Source of the DNA: Gnetum montanum
Lineage: Eukaryota; Streptophyta; Gnetopsida; Gnetales; Gnetaceae
Assembly: GCA_015680685.1 (NCBI GenBank)
Contig: MNCI01017810.1
Span: 3,517 to 56,823 of the forward strand
Direction: 5' to 3'
Length of the DNA stretch: 53,307 nt
This document shows, in pieces, positions 12,073 to 22,082 of this stretch. The notes below the pieces were generated by a model. That model searched no databases, was not told where the DNA came from, and was given only the letters and a program-made list of their open reading frames with translations. Position numbers and translations under genes: made by a program. Each line of letters opens with the position of its first letter. Position 1 is the stretch's first letter.

Positions 12073-12090
12073 TGGTGTTGTTGCCAAGGA
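12073..12090 (+). promoter_or_regulatory. Primer binding site, tRNA-Asp type (element A)
   Basis: TGGTGTTGTTGCCAAGGA lies one base after the LTR. It matches the complement of the 3' end of plant tRNA-Asp (TGGCGCCGTTGCCGGGGA) except for C-to-T and G-to-A changes of the kind expected from methylcytosine decay. Confidence 0.75.
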
Positions 12091-12211
12091 CAATGCTAGT
12101 TATCTAGATTAGTTATATCAAACAAGGTTGTTGTATAGGAATTAACGATATATCTTTTAGAAAGAAGTAATTATAAAATTCACATACAAATTCACACACA
12201 ATTTCACAACC

Positions 12212-14191
12212 ATGCCTCTCCTACAAGACTATGATAATGCCACACCTAGTGAGGAAGTTCATTGGAGAACCAATGAATTATATGACAATGAAGATTGGAG
12301 TACACAACCTGAAGTTGGAGTTTCTTATAAACATAAATTAAGGCAACATCATGCCAATGGATGAAAGCATAACTCACTTGATGACGATGAACCCCCACTG
12401 GCCACTACAAGCCTAACGCAAATACAAGAGGCTATTCAAATCTCATGTAGGCATCATAAAGAGAGCCTTCTACCTAGGCTCGATTTAAATAACTTTCCTA
12501 ATTTCTCAGGAGGCTATGACTTAGATTCGCATCAATATTTACAAGCCTTCTACGATGATTGTACATGGAACAACATTGATAACGGTTGGCAAAAACTCAA
12601 GCTCTTTCCTATGACACTCGTTGGCCAAGAAAAAGTATGGTATAGATCATTAAAACCAAATTCAATATGACGTTGGCCAACAATGGTAGAACTCTTTAAC
12701 GAAAGATATCAAACCTATGCAAGAGTGTCAGCCTTGAGGAAAAAAATCCAAGAGTGGAAACAAGCAAAACATGAACCCTTGGAAATGGCCTTAGAAAGAT
12801 ATTATGCATGGTTGAACAACTATCTAGGCCATGGGTTTTCCGAGGAAAGGCTAATGTACCATATCATTGATGGGCTTTCTGATGCAATAAGAGAAATCCT
12901 AGGGATGTATGCCCAAGGTCAACAATACAAACTATGAACCCATCAAGTCCAAGAGCTTATTAATTGGGTAGCAAAAGAAGAAGGAGAAATGGCTAGATGG
13001 GAGAGTGTTGAAAAACATCAACGAGACCAAAATCTCAACTTAACAAAGGTCCATAATCACAAAAAGGAGAAATCAACCAATCTCAAGGTGGAAGAACCCT
13101 CTTTGCCAGTACAAAAATCATTAGAAGAAGTTGAGGCAAAGATCAATAAGATGTTGGAATGGACGTATAAAAAGTATGGAGAATGTATTGATATCATTGG
13201 AGATAGAGTTTTGACAACCCAAGAAGTAGGACAAAACATTAGACAATCGGAAAGAAGGGATAAGGAAAATAGGGGCTCAAATACCAATCATATGTATGAA
13301 TGTAACATCTACCTATACGATCATCCCAAGGGCCAATGTCCAATCTTGTTATATCTATGTGAGCATTGGGGAAACATGTTACACCCAGAGTTCATACAGA
13401 GATACTGTGTTCGATCACAGTGGCAACAATTCTAGTCATTGGGGAAGCCACCCCTAAACTGGAGACACCCTTCATACCAACTGAACCCTAATGCTTATCT
13501 AGTCCAATACCCTATTTCTCAAGCTAGGTCAATGTACTCTATCTCACCACATTACCATTCTCCTCAATACTATCAACCCATATCCTCAATACAACCACCA
13601 CCTTGTGCACCTTACACTTCTCCTAATTTTCAACATTCTCATCCTTGCCCTCCTTCTACATTGCCACCAACTATTCCTAAAGTGTTTGCACCACAGCAAC
13701 AACCTAAAAATGCTACTTGTGTCACTATTTCTAATAGCAGTGAAAGGCCTCCTCAACATCCAAAGCATCCCTTCTTTAAACATGACCATAAGAAGGGACA
13801 ACACAATTCCAAGGCCACTGCATCCTCCAACTCTGCATAAGTCCAACACTGTAATGCACCCTTACCTTCAAACCCAACTTCTCATGTTACTTCATTAGGG
13901 TCACCAATTAACACTCCAACAATCATACAGCACAATGAACATAGGAATGGAGAGCGACAATCCAATCCTTACATACCATCTTACAATCACAAACATCATA
14001 ATGGGTCAACTCCTTACCTAAGAACCACATCTTACAAACTACCTCACTATGCTTACTTTAACCAAGTGTGTGGAGCCCAATGGGGTAAATATGACCAAGT
14101 TCGAATATTTCCAACATGCAAGGATCCTCATCTTCCATTTATTAATCCTTTCCATCCTCAATAGTTTAGTTATGGGGGATATCCCCCATTC
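12212..14191 (+). pseudogene. Gag of element A, decayed
   Basis: Structural capsid protein that would package element RNA. An ATG at 12212 follows a 120-bp leader. A charged N-terminal part is followed by LPRLDLNNFPNFSGGYD. The retrotransposon gag domain (about 12480-12940) has WYRSLKPNS, FNERYQTYARVSAL and IIDGLSDAIREILG. Next comes a coiled or charged linker, then C-x6-H-x4-C in CNIYLYDHPKGQC (about 13300-13340), and a long Pro/Gln/His-rich tail. About five stops (for example after YHHANG and PNSI) and small frame changes break it. The gag domain and the YDHPKGxC box are shared with B, D and A'. The Pro-rich tail is followed directly by non-coding sequence instead of protease. Confidence 0.85.
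14172..14189 (+). repeat. Perfect 18-bp palindrome with purine tract
   Basis: ATGGGGGATATCCCCCAT is a perfect inverted repeat at the end of gag, centred on GATATC. The matching site in A' (about 43304-43321, minus strand) is imperfect. It sits where B and F have their post-pol GGGGGAGATG tract. Confidence 0.7.
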
Positions 14192-15589
14192 TAGTAACAA
14201 GTAGGATTAATAACCTTTTTATTTTCTTTAATTTTTCAATTTTTTTTATTTTTTTTAACTTCTTGTTTTATCTTTTTATCTTTTTGGGTATATTTATCTT
14301 TTTACATTGTTGAAAGTAATCTCATCTACAAATAAAACACTCATGTGGATCGTTGGTTGAGGTGTGTTCTATGTTATCAAGTCTCGAGTGATCAATTATG
14401 TGGATAGTGAGCCCATTACACCCACTCATCCACTCTACAAATACGAGGTTCTATTTGAGGGTACAGTGATATTCTTAACATTATAAAAACTTAAAATTAT
14501 TTTTTTGTTCATTGTACCCAGAATGAAGAAGGATGGACCAAGAGGGAAAGATTAGGATGTGACATCAAGGGGACTTGCAGATTCTCTTTGGTGACATCTA
14601 TGGGAGTTGTCATGCAACGTGGTTGTACTAAGATCCATGTAGATCTAATGAAAAATGGGAGTAAGAGTAATAAAAAGGGAACTCAAAGATCCAATGTTGT
14701 TCTAGGGGGTCCCACTAGAAAGACATGTACCCATGCCTGAAGGTTGGTGGCTTCTCTGGATTTAGTATTCAAAAAAAAAAGAGAGAGAAGAAAAAAACAA
14801 AGGAAGTGCAACAAACAAAAAATCACTCCTCCCTTGAACAAAACGCCAAGTGATCGTATGCCTTGTTGTTATGGTACTCTCATAGTTGCTCATCATGGGA
14901 TGAAACAATGCGATGTCACTGATTAGAGGAATGGACTTGGTCTTGATCTTGGAATGATGGGTTAATGACACCTTAATCATGTTTTACATGTAGGATTCAC
15001 TGTGCCCTAGGTTAGTTACCTCATGTCCCAATCTCTACAATCCTTTTTATAGTTTGTCTCATCTCACTATTTATGTAATTGTAGCTCATGTCATGTGTAA
15101 CAAACAATTTTTACCTCATTCCAATGATATTTACATGTGTGTGTTTTGTGGAATAGGTGCAGATTACATTTAATCTGTAGATTACATTTAATCCTTCTAG
15201 TGCCCACAGACACTTTAAGTGTGGTTACACAAGGGCATTATAGGTTGAAACCTACTTTGGGGAGGACCAAGTTGTGTAATCTTTTGTAATTATTACTTAT
15301 GACATAACTCACATCTATCATCTCTTACCCTTAGCATTTTTTCATAACATTCTTTCCCTATTATTATTACCCCTATGAATTCCAATGTTCCTATGTACCA
15401 TTACATAGCCTTTTTCTCCCATCCAAGGTCCTTATTGATAAAATCCATACCATCATAATTAATTGCGCCTTTTGAATTAATGGAATTACCCTAGCAACCT
15501 TTAACATGTGCCACATGTCCTTGCTTTCATATTTTATTTTCCAAAAAACAAAACCTTAAAAATTCAATTTTTTTCCCTCAGGCCTAAAA
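14192..15589 (+). other. Post-gag segment homologous to post-pol region of B and F
   Basis: I find no credible coding frame here. 14340-14760 aligns with 36830-37450 of B, with shared words such as GAAGGATGGACC/GAAGGACTCAAGG and ACCCATGCCTGAAGGTT. 14850-15260 aligns with 42225-42600 of A' on the other strand (GGGCATTATAGGTTG with GAAACCTACTT versus the complement of AACCTATAATGCCC). It is the evidence that A lost pol by joining gag to the post-pol region. Confidence 0.7.
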
Positions 15590-15592
15590 CAT

Positions 15593-15680
15593 CGTGTATG
15601 CGATGTATCGTACACGATATCGCATCCCACAAAACCTATAAATAGGTGACCCCCCCCACAACACTTAGCATCATTTCTTA
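15593..15680 (+). promoter_or_regulatory. Putative internal promoter of ORF2 (GATATC palindrome plus TATA box)
   Basis: CGTGTATGCGATGTATCG and TACACGATATCGCATCCC are followed by a TATA box in CCTATAAATAGG (about 15636-15647). The order and spacing are the same as in the U3 of the A-family LTRs (GATATC array, then TATAAATA). A transcribed leader, a GT donor at 15898 and an AG acceptor at 16123 directly before an ATG follow. Promoter activity is inferred from this layout. Confidence 0.5.
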
Positions 15681-15897
15681 CCATTCATGCAGGGGAGTTT
15701 TTGAATTTTTTCTCTACGACTTACGATTATGTGACCCTAGCTTTCATATCTATATCTTGCTCGCTAGCACTCCAATTTTAATTATGTCTGAACTTGCTTA
15801 AACCCGGAGTGTTCAGCTTAGTTGTGGGGCAGGGACACCTACTGAATAACGCCTAATTTTTTTGGAATTTATCATCGCCAAAAGGACATTATCCAAG

Positions 15898-16123
15898 GTA
15901 ATTAGCTATAACATTTAGAATAATTGTGCCAAAAAATCATTCAATCCCTTTAGGTATGTTGAGAAATTAAAATTGAAAACCACCTAAGTAAAACAGACCC
16001 ATCATTATAATATTTTGGGTAATATCACATGGAGATAAAAAAATTAATTAATTAAGGCAAGCAGTAAGGTATAACTTAACTTCAAAAACAACTTTGCTAA
16101 TGCTTGGCCGTGTGTGATTGCAG
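15898..16123 (+). other. Putative 5' leader intron of ORF2 (226 bp)
   Basis: The donor is CCAAG/GTAATTAG and the acceptor GTGTGATTGCAG/ATGGCC. The intron is AT-rich, as plant introns are. In A' the same place reads GTGATTATAG/ATGGGC (minus strand, 41917-41926), so an AG directly before the start codon is conserved in a diverged copy. Confidence 0.5.
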
Positions 16124-18911
16124 ATGGCCCCAAAACATGGACAAAAGGAAGGTCTTGCTCAAGGTGGAAGCAAATGACCTAGGAGAGGTGGAAGACAAGA
16201 TCCTGCCAGACAACATATAGAACAAGAGGAACAATCATTTAGTATTCATCAAGAGGACCCTCCTACCATACAGTCCGGGCAGGTAAAAGGAGGAGCTGCT
16301 GCAGCACCTGAACAAGGACAACATCTCACGTTACCCCAAGATTGTGTTCAGGCCATCCATGAAAAGTCCACATTCACTGCGGTGATTGTAGAATTGAACT
16401 TTGAATCTTTTGTAGAGTTCACTCTTGAGGCTATTAGGGATCACTTCAAAGGATCTCCCTTATGGCCTATCCTCTCTAAAAGTGGTGCCTGGTACCTAGG
16501 GGAGATGTACCAATTCTGGCACAATAGGAAGCAAGGCACCACCATCAATATTTTTGGTGTGTCAATTGATTTCTCTGCGTAGGCCATTTTAGAAGTATTA
16601 AATGTTTTGAATTCAGGGCCCAAGGTTTCTTAGCTATCCACCCATTTAGACCCTGATGTGTGATAGGATTGGTTGGAAAGGGCATATGATAGAGATAATA
16701 CATTTGGTGAGTTGATGATGGAGGAGAGGATCTACTTAAAAATTGGAACTTATCACGTCTTCCCTATGAAGGGCTTAAAAAGAATATCAACATATGCGGA
16801 AAGAGGATGTGTAGTGCTCATGGGAAAGATTAATGCTAACCTACCTCATCTATACTTAATGGAGATCCTGAGGCAGTTCGAGGAATGGAAGATAGGGAAG
16901 ATGGTGTTGCCCTTCCCTTGTCTTATTAGGAAGCTTTGCCGATGTGCTGGTATCTAGGGGTACATTAATGATGTTATCTGAAAAGCCCAAAATGCTTTAT
17001 ATGTTGAACTGTTAAAGCCACTAGCCACAAGAAAATTACTGGTGAGACACTGGGGCCAGAAGAAGAAGAAGAACAGACGGCTGGACCAACTGTAACTCAT
17101 CTTGTAGGACCTAGCCAACCTCTGAGTACAGGACCTAGCCAGCAATAGGAATTAGGGCCTAGCATAGGCTAAGATTATCTACTACCACCACAAGACTACA
17201 AACGATTGATGAGCCATCTTAGGGCCATCGCTGAGATGGTCAGTTGGGGAAGTTGTGATGACGCAAATTTCTTCCACGTCATTGATGATGCCATATGATC
17301 CATAGTTTCTTTAGATTGGACAAGGGGTGATGTTTCTATTCATATAGGAGGAAGGAAAAGTACTTATTCACAACAAATCTCAGGAAACATGGCATCTTTC
17401 CAAGTGCAATTAGAAACTGGTGAAGGGGCCACTATGGTGGTCATGCAACACCAAGATGCTACGAGAGCTACAAAAGTGGTTGCAAATCACATCAAAGAAT
17501 CATTCAATGTACCTATTGTGCCACCGGTAGATCTCATAGGAGCATGGGATGCTCAAAATTTGGTTGGAACCTCAATGACTCCTGCGAAACATGAGGATGC
17601 ACTTGATTGATTGCTATAAATAGGACAAGTAATGACATCTTTGTTTGACATCCTCAGGATGTTATAAAAATTCAATCAGACCTCATTTCCATGAAGGGGA
17701 AGCTAGTCTTGATAGAGGTGAGGGCCAAACATGCTGAAGTAGAAGTACAAAAATTGCAAGAAAAGCTTGTGGCCCTACAAGCAGCACAACAAGGTCCTTT
17801 GCAATTTTTTCCCATAGACTAGCTGGATAGCTTCAGAACTAAGCAACTAACCAAGCTATTAATGGAGAATAAAAAGGTGGCTGAAGAAAAAGAGAAGGCT
17901 ATTTGGGATGCCTTTGTAGCACAGGTGCAAACTCATGCACATGTCAAAAAACTCAATGCCTTACAAGAAGAAAATAAGTAGCTTGTTGCTGACAACCTTC
18001 GGTTGACCACTATGGAGAAGCAACAGAATATTCTCGAGGAACACTTCCATCAATTGCGAGAATAATTCATTTGGGTCAACTAAGACATGAGCCTTTTAGC
18101 TAGGAAGAATCGAACCCTCTCAATGGAGGAGGTACGTGCTATTCGCCAAAAGATAGCTATCAAAATCAGCGCATGGAAAAATGAGGCTAAACGGCATGAA
18201 AAGCTAAAGGAGCACTTCCGAGACCATGCAGGGATGTATAAATAGATCCTTTAGAAGGAGATCCATATGGCCAAGGCCCACATCAATGCTATTAGTGCTT
18301 AACACATTGACTGGTGGGCCATATTCGACACATATGCCTTTGTCCACTAAGCGTAAGTTAAGAGCCGGGACCTGCAGATTCAGGATCTAATAGAATACAT
18401 GGAGTTGGAAAACCTATGGTATGACAACCTTGCCATGTTAACAGTAGGGTGCCCAAGAATAGAGCTTGAGAAATAGGTAGCTACCACCTATGTCAAATAC
18501 AAAGTAGAATTTGCAGAATGCAAGAAGTTATTGAAAAATTTAGAGATCGCAAATTCTGAACTTGAGGTGGTAAAAGCAAGCTACCAAGGCTAAAAAGGTA
18601 TTACAACAAATCTAGCTTGATGGCTTGTAGATTTCTAGGAATACAAGGATAAAGCTAGAGCCTACGAAGAGGAACGTCAGGTGTTTGCGGCTTGGTATGT
18701 CAAGGACAATCAAATGTTTTCACAACTACCCTGCCCATGGGAGGTGTTGACTCCATCAAACATCAAAACATTAGCATAGATGGCATAGGACCCCTGGACC
18801 AAAGAGGAAAAGCTCCAGGCCATAATCTAATGCCATCAAGTCTCAAAACTTGGAGCACAAGACAATGGGAAAGCACCAATAGAGGAGCCACTACCACCAG
18901 GAACTACATGA
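16124..18911 (+). pseudogene. ORF2 of element A: accessory protein with plant-transposon-type domain and long coiled coil
   Basis: The ATG at 16124 abuts the putative splice acceptor. The first 60 codons are Gly/Gln/Arg-rich. A globular domain follows (about 16320-16960): FVEFTLEAIRDHF, AWYLGEMYQFWHNRKQGT, INIFGVSIDFSA and LPFPCLIRKLCRCAGI. The last resembles the 'F-P-S-L-I-T-x-L-C' end of the 'putative plant transposon protein' domain known from Athila-type elements. From about 17650 to 18680 the frame gives a Glu/Lys/Leu/Ala-rich coiled coil (KLQEKLVALQAAQQ, NKKVAEEKEKAIWD, KLNALQEENK). It ends with PIEEPLPPGTT and a TGA at 18909-18911; the same tail is visible in A'. About twenty stops, mostly TAG/TAA at likely Gln codons, break it. 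Its role is unknown; an env-like or RNA-handling accessory is possible. Confidence 0.6.
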
Positions 18912-19067
18912 GTTTCACAAATTTTGTAGTTATAGAATATTCTTTGTGTTGTGTATTTGTTTTGTATTCATTCCACACTATGGCATAACCCCATTTTCAC
19001 CATCCAATAATCCCATACCTATCCACTATGTAATCAGTGAAACTTGAGGATGAGTTTTCATTCAGTT

Positions 19068-19076
19068 GTGGGGGTA
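19068..19076 (+). promoter_or_regulatory. Polypurine tract of element A
   Basis: GTGGGGGTA directly precedes the 3' LTR. The preceding CTTGAGGATGAGTTTTCATT is shared almost unchanged with element B (38628-38645) and A'. Confidence 0.8.
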
Positions 19077-19887
19077 TGATGAGTGGTCATTTGGGCGACT
19101 GCGATATCATGTATGCGATATCGTAGTCTTTCTCTTCATCTATAAATAAGAGGAGTTAGTTATCAGAAGTAGTAAGAAAGTAGGAAGTAAGTTAGTTTTA
19201 GAGTTAAGTTTGATTTTAGTTTTTTCTTTTCTTCTCAACCCTTTTCCTCCCAGTGTATGCCTGTAGTGTGGTGATTCTAATTGTATGGCATCCTTTATTC
19301 GAGTGTGATGTACATGGACATACACATGACTGAAAATAAAGATCGAGATTACTTCATCATTGTAGCATTCACGTAGCTTAATTATTTAATTAATTGTTAT
19401 TTATTGCTTTCCTAGTTAATCTCTTCTCACCTTTAAACTCATGTTAAAATGTGGAATGAGTACGACTTGATTACGAGCATTTAACTGTGACTACTTGGTA
19501 ACCCAGTAGCATACCTAGGATCTACGCTTGGTAATCCCAGTGGTAGTCATGCACAAAGTCCAAGATGTGTATGGATAATCAAGGAACGGATGCTCATCGC
19601 ACTTAAGCTAACTTGGATTCTCTCTCACCCTTCTCTCTTAGCTTAGTTAATATTATCTTGCATTGCCTTCAGGAGTAGCATTAGATTAGAAAACACATCA
19701 TACACCTCACTCTGAACTAAACCATACATGGCAAAGCTAATACTAGTTCAGATGAGAAGATAGTGAACTATGACCTAAGGCTAACTGTCTAGATGCAACA
19801 ACTAGTCTGTCTACAGAGTTCGACTGGATCACGTGTGTAATGCTTATATTTGTATGGTTGAGTATAGGGGTACCTGGCCACTCATCA
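19077..19887 (+). repeat. 3' LTR of element A (811 bp)
   Basis: It has the same layout as the 5' LTR. It carries only two GATATC units (about 19100-19125), a TATAAATA at 19141-19148, and the CTTTATT (19293-19299)/AATAAAG (19335-19341) inverted repeat. The palindrome count differs from the 5' copy (two against three), so the array has changed since insertion. Confidence 0.9.
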
Positions 19888-20203
19888 ATGTGGAACAAGC
19901 ACTCTTGGTATGATAGGAAAAATTCATTGAATCTTGTGCATTGAGGTCACATGATGACTTGTTACCATAATGAGTTAAACCTCCATGATGAATCCAAACT
20001 CGATCTTGCAAGCACAACTCCAAGAGGACAAGAAAACTAGATAAAGAAAACATGTTATCACAATGAAATGCATAGTGCCATACTAGACAATCAACAAACT
20101 AGGTTACAATGGATCACCATTGTTACAACATAGAGGGATCTATGGTATGTGCATCAGATTTACAAAGCTTGTAGTTCATTCATTGTGTTAAACAAAGATA
20201 TTA

Positions 20204-20229
20204 AGAGAGAGAGAGAGAGAGAGAGAGAG
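20204..20229. repeat. (AG)n microsatellite
   Basis: Thirteen uninterrupted AG units. Confidence 0.97.
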
Positions 20230-20236
20230 CATACAG

Positions 20237-20372
20237 GATTGCCTATTATAGACAATTGAAACCTTCAACATTAGTCATTCGTTGTAACTTATCAACAATG
20301 GTNCATGATTGCCTATTATAGACAACTGAAACCTTCAACATTAGTCATTCGTTGTAACTTATCAACAATGGT
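20237..20372. repeat. 66-bp direct duplication around an N
   Basis: 20237-20302 and 20307-20372 are identical except for one base. A single N sits at 20303. Likely an unmerged contig overlap rather than biology. Confidence 0.85.
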
Positions 20373-20533
20373 AACAACACTACAAGCAAACATGTGAGTA
20401 TTGGGTGTAATTAGGGCTATGTGATGACTTTAATGCTACATTTTAAGGGTTTGATGATGTCATGAGTAAGCTTAAGTTCTAGTAAGGAATTTAATCCTAT
20501 GTGTTTTCACCTCATCATCGTAGTCTTAGATGG

Positions 20534-21392
20534 TGATGAGTTGTAGTTTTGTTGGTTGCATTGATGAGGCCTTGTCGATGCATCGTATCATGCATCGATG
20601 AGGCCTCGTCGATGCAGTGTCTACTTTTTGGTTATAATTACATGCCCACTAGCTACATTTATGACATGGAGATTTTAGTAGTAGTGAAGCTCTTGCAGTT
20701 TGTTTATTTGAGAGTTATAATTTTTCTCCCAAGTGCCTGTAGCAGGAGTCATTAAGTGTACGGATCTTTATTTGAGCATTGTTGTACCTGAGCACGATAG
20801 TATGTGTCATAATAAAGACGAGCTTTCTAATAAACCTTGTAGCACTTTAGATAGAATAAATATTTCACTTATGCATTTAATGTTTTCAATTATTTATTAA
20901 ATGTTTTCTAGTAATTAAGTTAATTAATCAATTAAGCAAGATAGATTAAACACATAAGTGTAACATGTATTCACTTGGTAATCCCAACAACATTCTTACT
21001 TGGTATGCCTAGTAGTGTAGCGCTTGGTAGCCTAGCAGTGGATACATGGATTCAAGACATGTACAGAAAGTAGGACTAGATGCTTATGTTAGGATTGCTT
21101 AGATACTAGTTAATTAGTTACATTAAATTGGTTAATTGAATTACTTTATTTTTATTTAAACACCGAACCCATAAAATAAAAAATGATAAAAATTAGATGC
21201 CTTAATTACACTTAACCATACCAGTGTACTTCACAAGTGTAATTGGGAAGACAACGATTGACCTTCAAGCAAGATTTACTTTTTAGAAAACTAGTGCACT
21301 AGAAACTATAAAGTCCATGGAATTTGACTGGATTGTGCGTGAATGCTTTGTGATTCGTATGGTTGGGCATAGAGGTACCTCACTACTCATTA
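20534..21392 (+). mobile_element. Solo LTR of family E (859 bp)
   Basis: It starts TGATGAGTTG and ends CACTACTCATTA, where the terminal CA has become TA. It is flanked by perfect GATGG repeats (20529-20533 and 21393-21397). There is no PBS or internal sequence next to it, so it is a solo LTR left by LTR-LTR recombination. It carries a palindromic array of GATGAGGCCTCGTCGATGC-type units (20562-20616). A TCTTTATT (20765-20772)/AATAAAGA (20811-20818) inverted repeat follows, then three TTGGTA-type units (20971-21041). The downstream half is clearly related to A, B and D. Confidence 0.88.
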
Positions 21393-22027
21393 GATGGGAA
21401 ATTTGACTAAGAGATTGTCTATGATATTTTTGGCTTCAAGGTCAATGGCCATTAGGCTACTTTAGGGTGTTATGATTGTATAGTGCGATGGTTTTGAGCC
21501 TTAAGGTTTGGATATTTAAGGTCAACTTAGTCTAACAACATCATGAGAGGGACCCATGTGGACTTTAAGGCCAATAAAATTTACCTCTTTATTCTCCTAG
21601 CTCATTCTTGTATGACATCATAAGCATATCAAGTGATAAAGTGATTAAATAATGTCAAAGTGATAAAATGATTAAATAATGTCAATACAATAAAAAAATA
21701 TCTAATAATAATGCAAAAGTGGGTCAAAAAAATTAAATTGATGCTAAAATAGGTTAAAACATGGTCAATAAGGTTACCATGTGCATTATAAGATCAAACA
21801 TGGTTAACTATGGTTACACTTTGCCAATTTAAGGCCTTGGCAAGCCATGGTGCCAATTTTAGGCCATAGTGGGCCATGATATGAGGCCTATTTGACTGGG
21901 TAAGGTCACTATGAAGCAAAGGCAAGATAAAACTTGGTGAAACAAGGTAAAATAAAGTAAAATCCATGTAAAATTGAGTAAAGATCACAATAAAATAGAA
22001 TAAAAAACTGCAAACTAGGTGAAATAG

Positions 22028-22049
22028 TATATATATATATATATATATA
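22028..22049. repeat. (TA)n microsatellite
   Basis: Eleven TA units, followed after about 12 bp by an (ATT)n run at 22061-22082. Confidence 0.95.
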
Positions 22050-22060
22050 AATTTAAAAAG

Positions 22061-22082
22061 ATTTATTATTATTATTATTATT
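22061..22082. repeat. (ATT)n microsatellite
   Basis: About seven ATT units. Confidence 0.9.

Larger units (their letters stand above)
11254..19887 (+). mobile_element. Element A: pol-less LTR retrotransposon with gag and ORF2
   Basis: The 5' LTR is 11254-12071 and the 3' LTR 19077-19887. Both start TGATGA and end CTCATCA. A tRNA-Asp-like primer site follows the 5' LTR and a GTGGGGGTA purine tract precedes the 3' LTR. Flanking pentamers are GTGTG (11249-11253) and ATGTG (19888-19892), a 5-bp target duplication with one change. Inside are a decayed gag, a region homologous to sequence that follows pol in elements B and F, and a second coding module, ORF2. I find no protease, reverse transcriptase, RNase H or integrase motif. 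It therefore fits a large non-autonomous derivative. A' (40422-46532) has the same plan in inverse orientation. Confidence 0.88.
19893..20528. other. Unassigned spacer with microsatellite
   Basis: No gene is recognised. It holds an (AG)n run at 20204-20229 and an N-flanking duplication at 20237-20372. Confidence 0.4.

Noticed and set aside
14744-14926. Lys-rich 60-codon frame
   Set aside because: It lies in the post-gag non-coding segment and its A' counterpart does not keep the frame.
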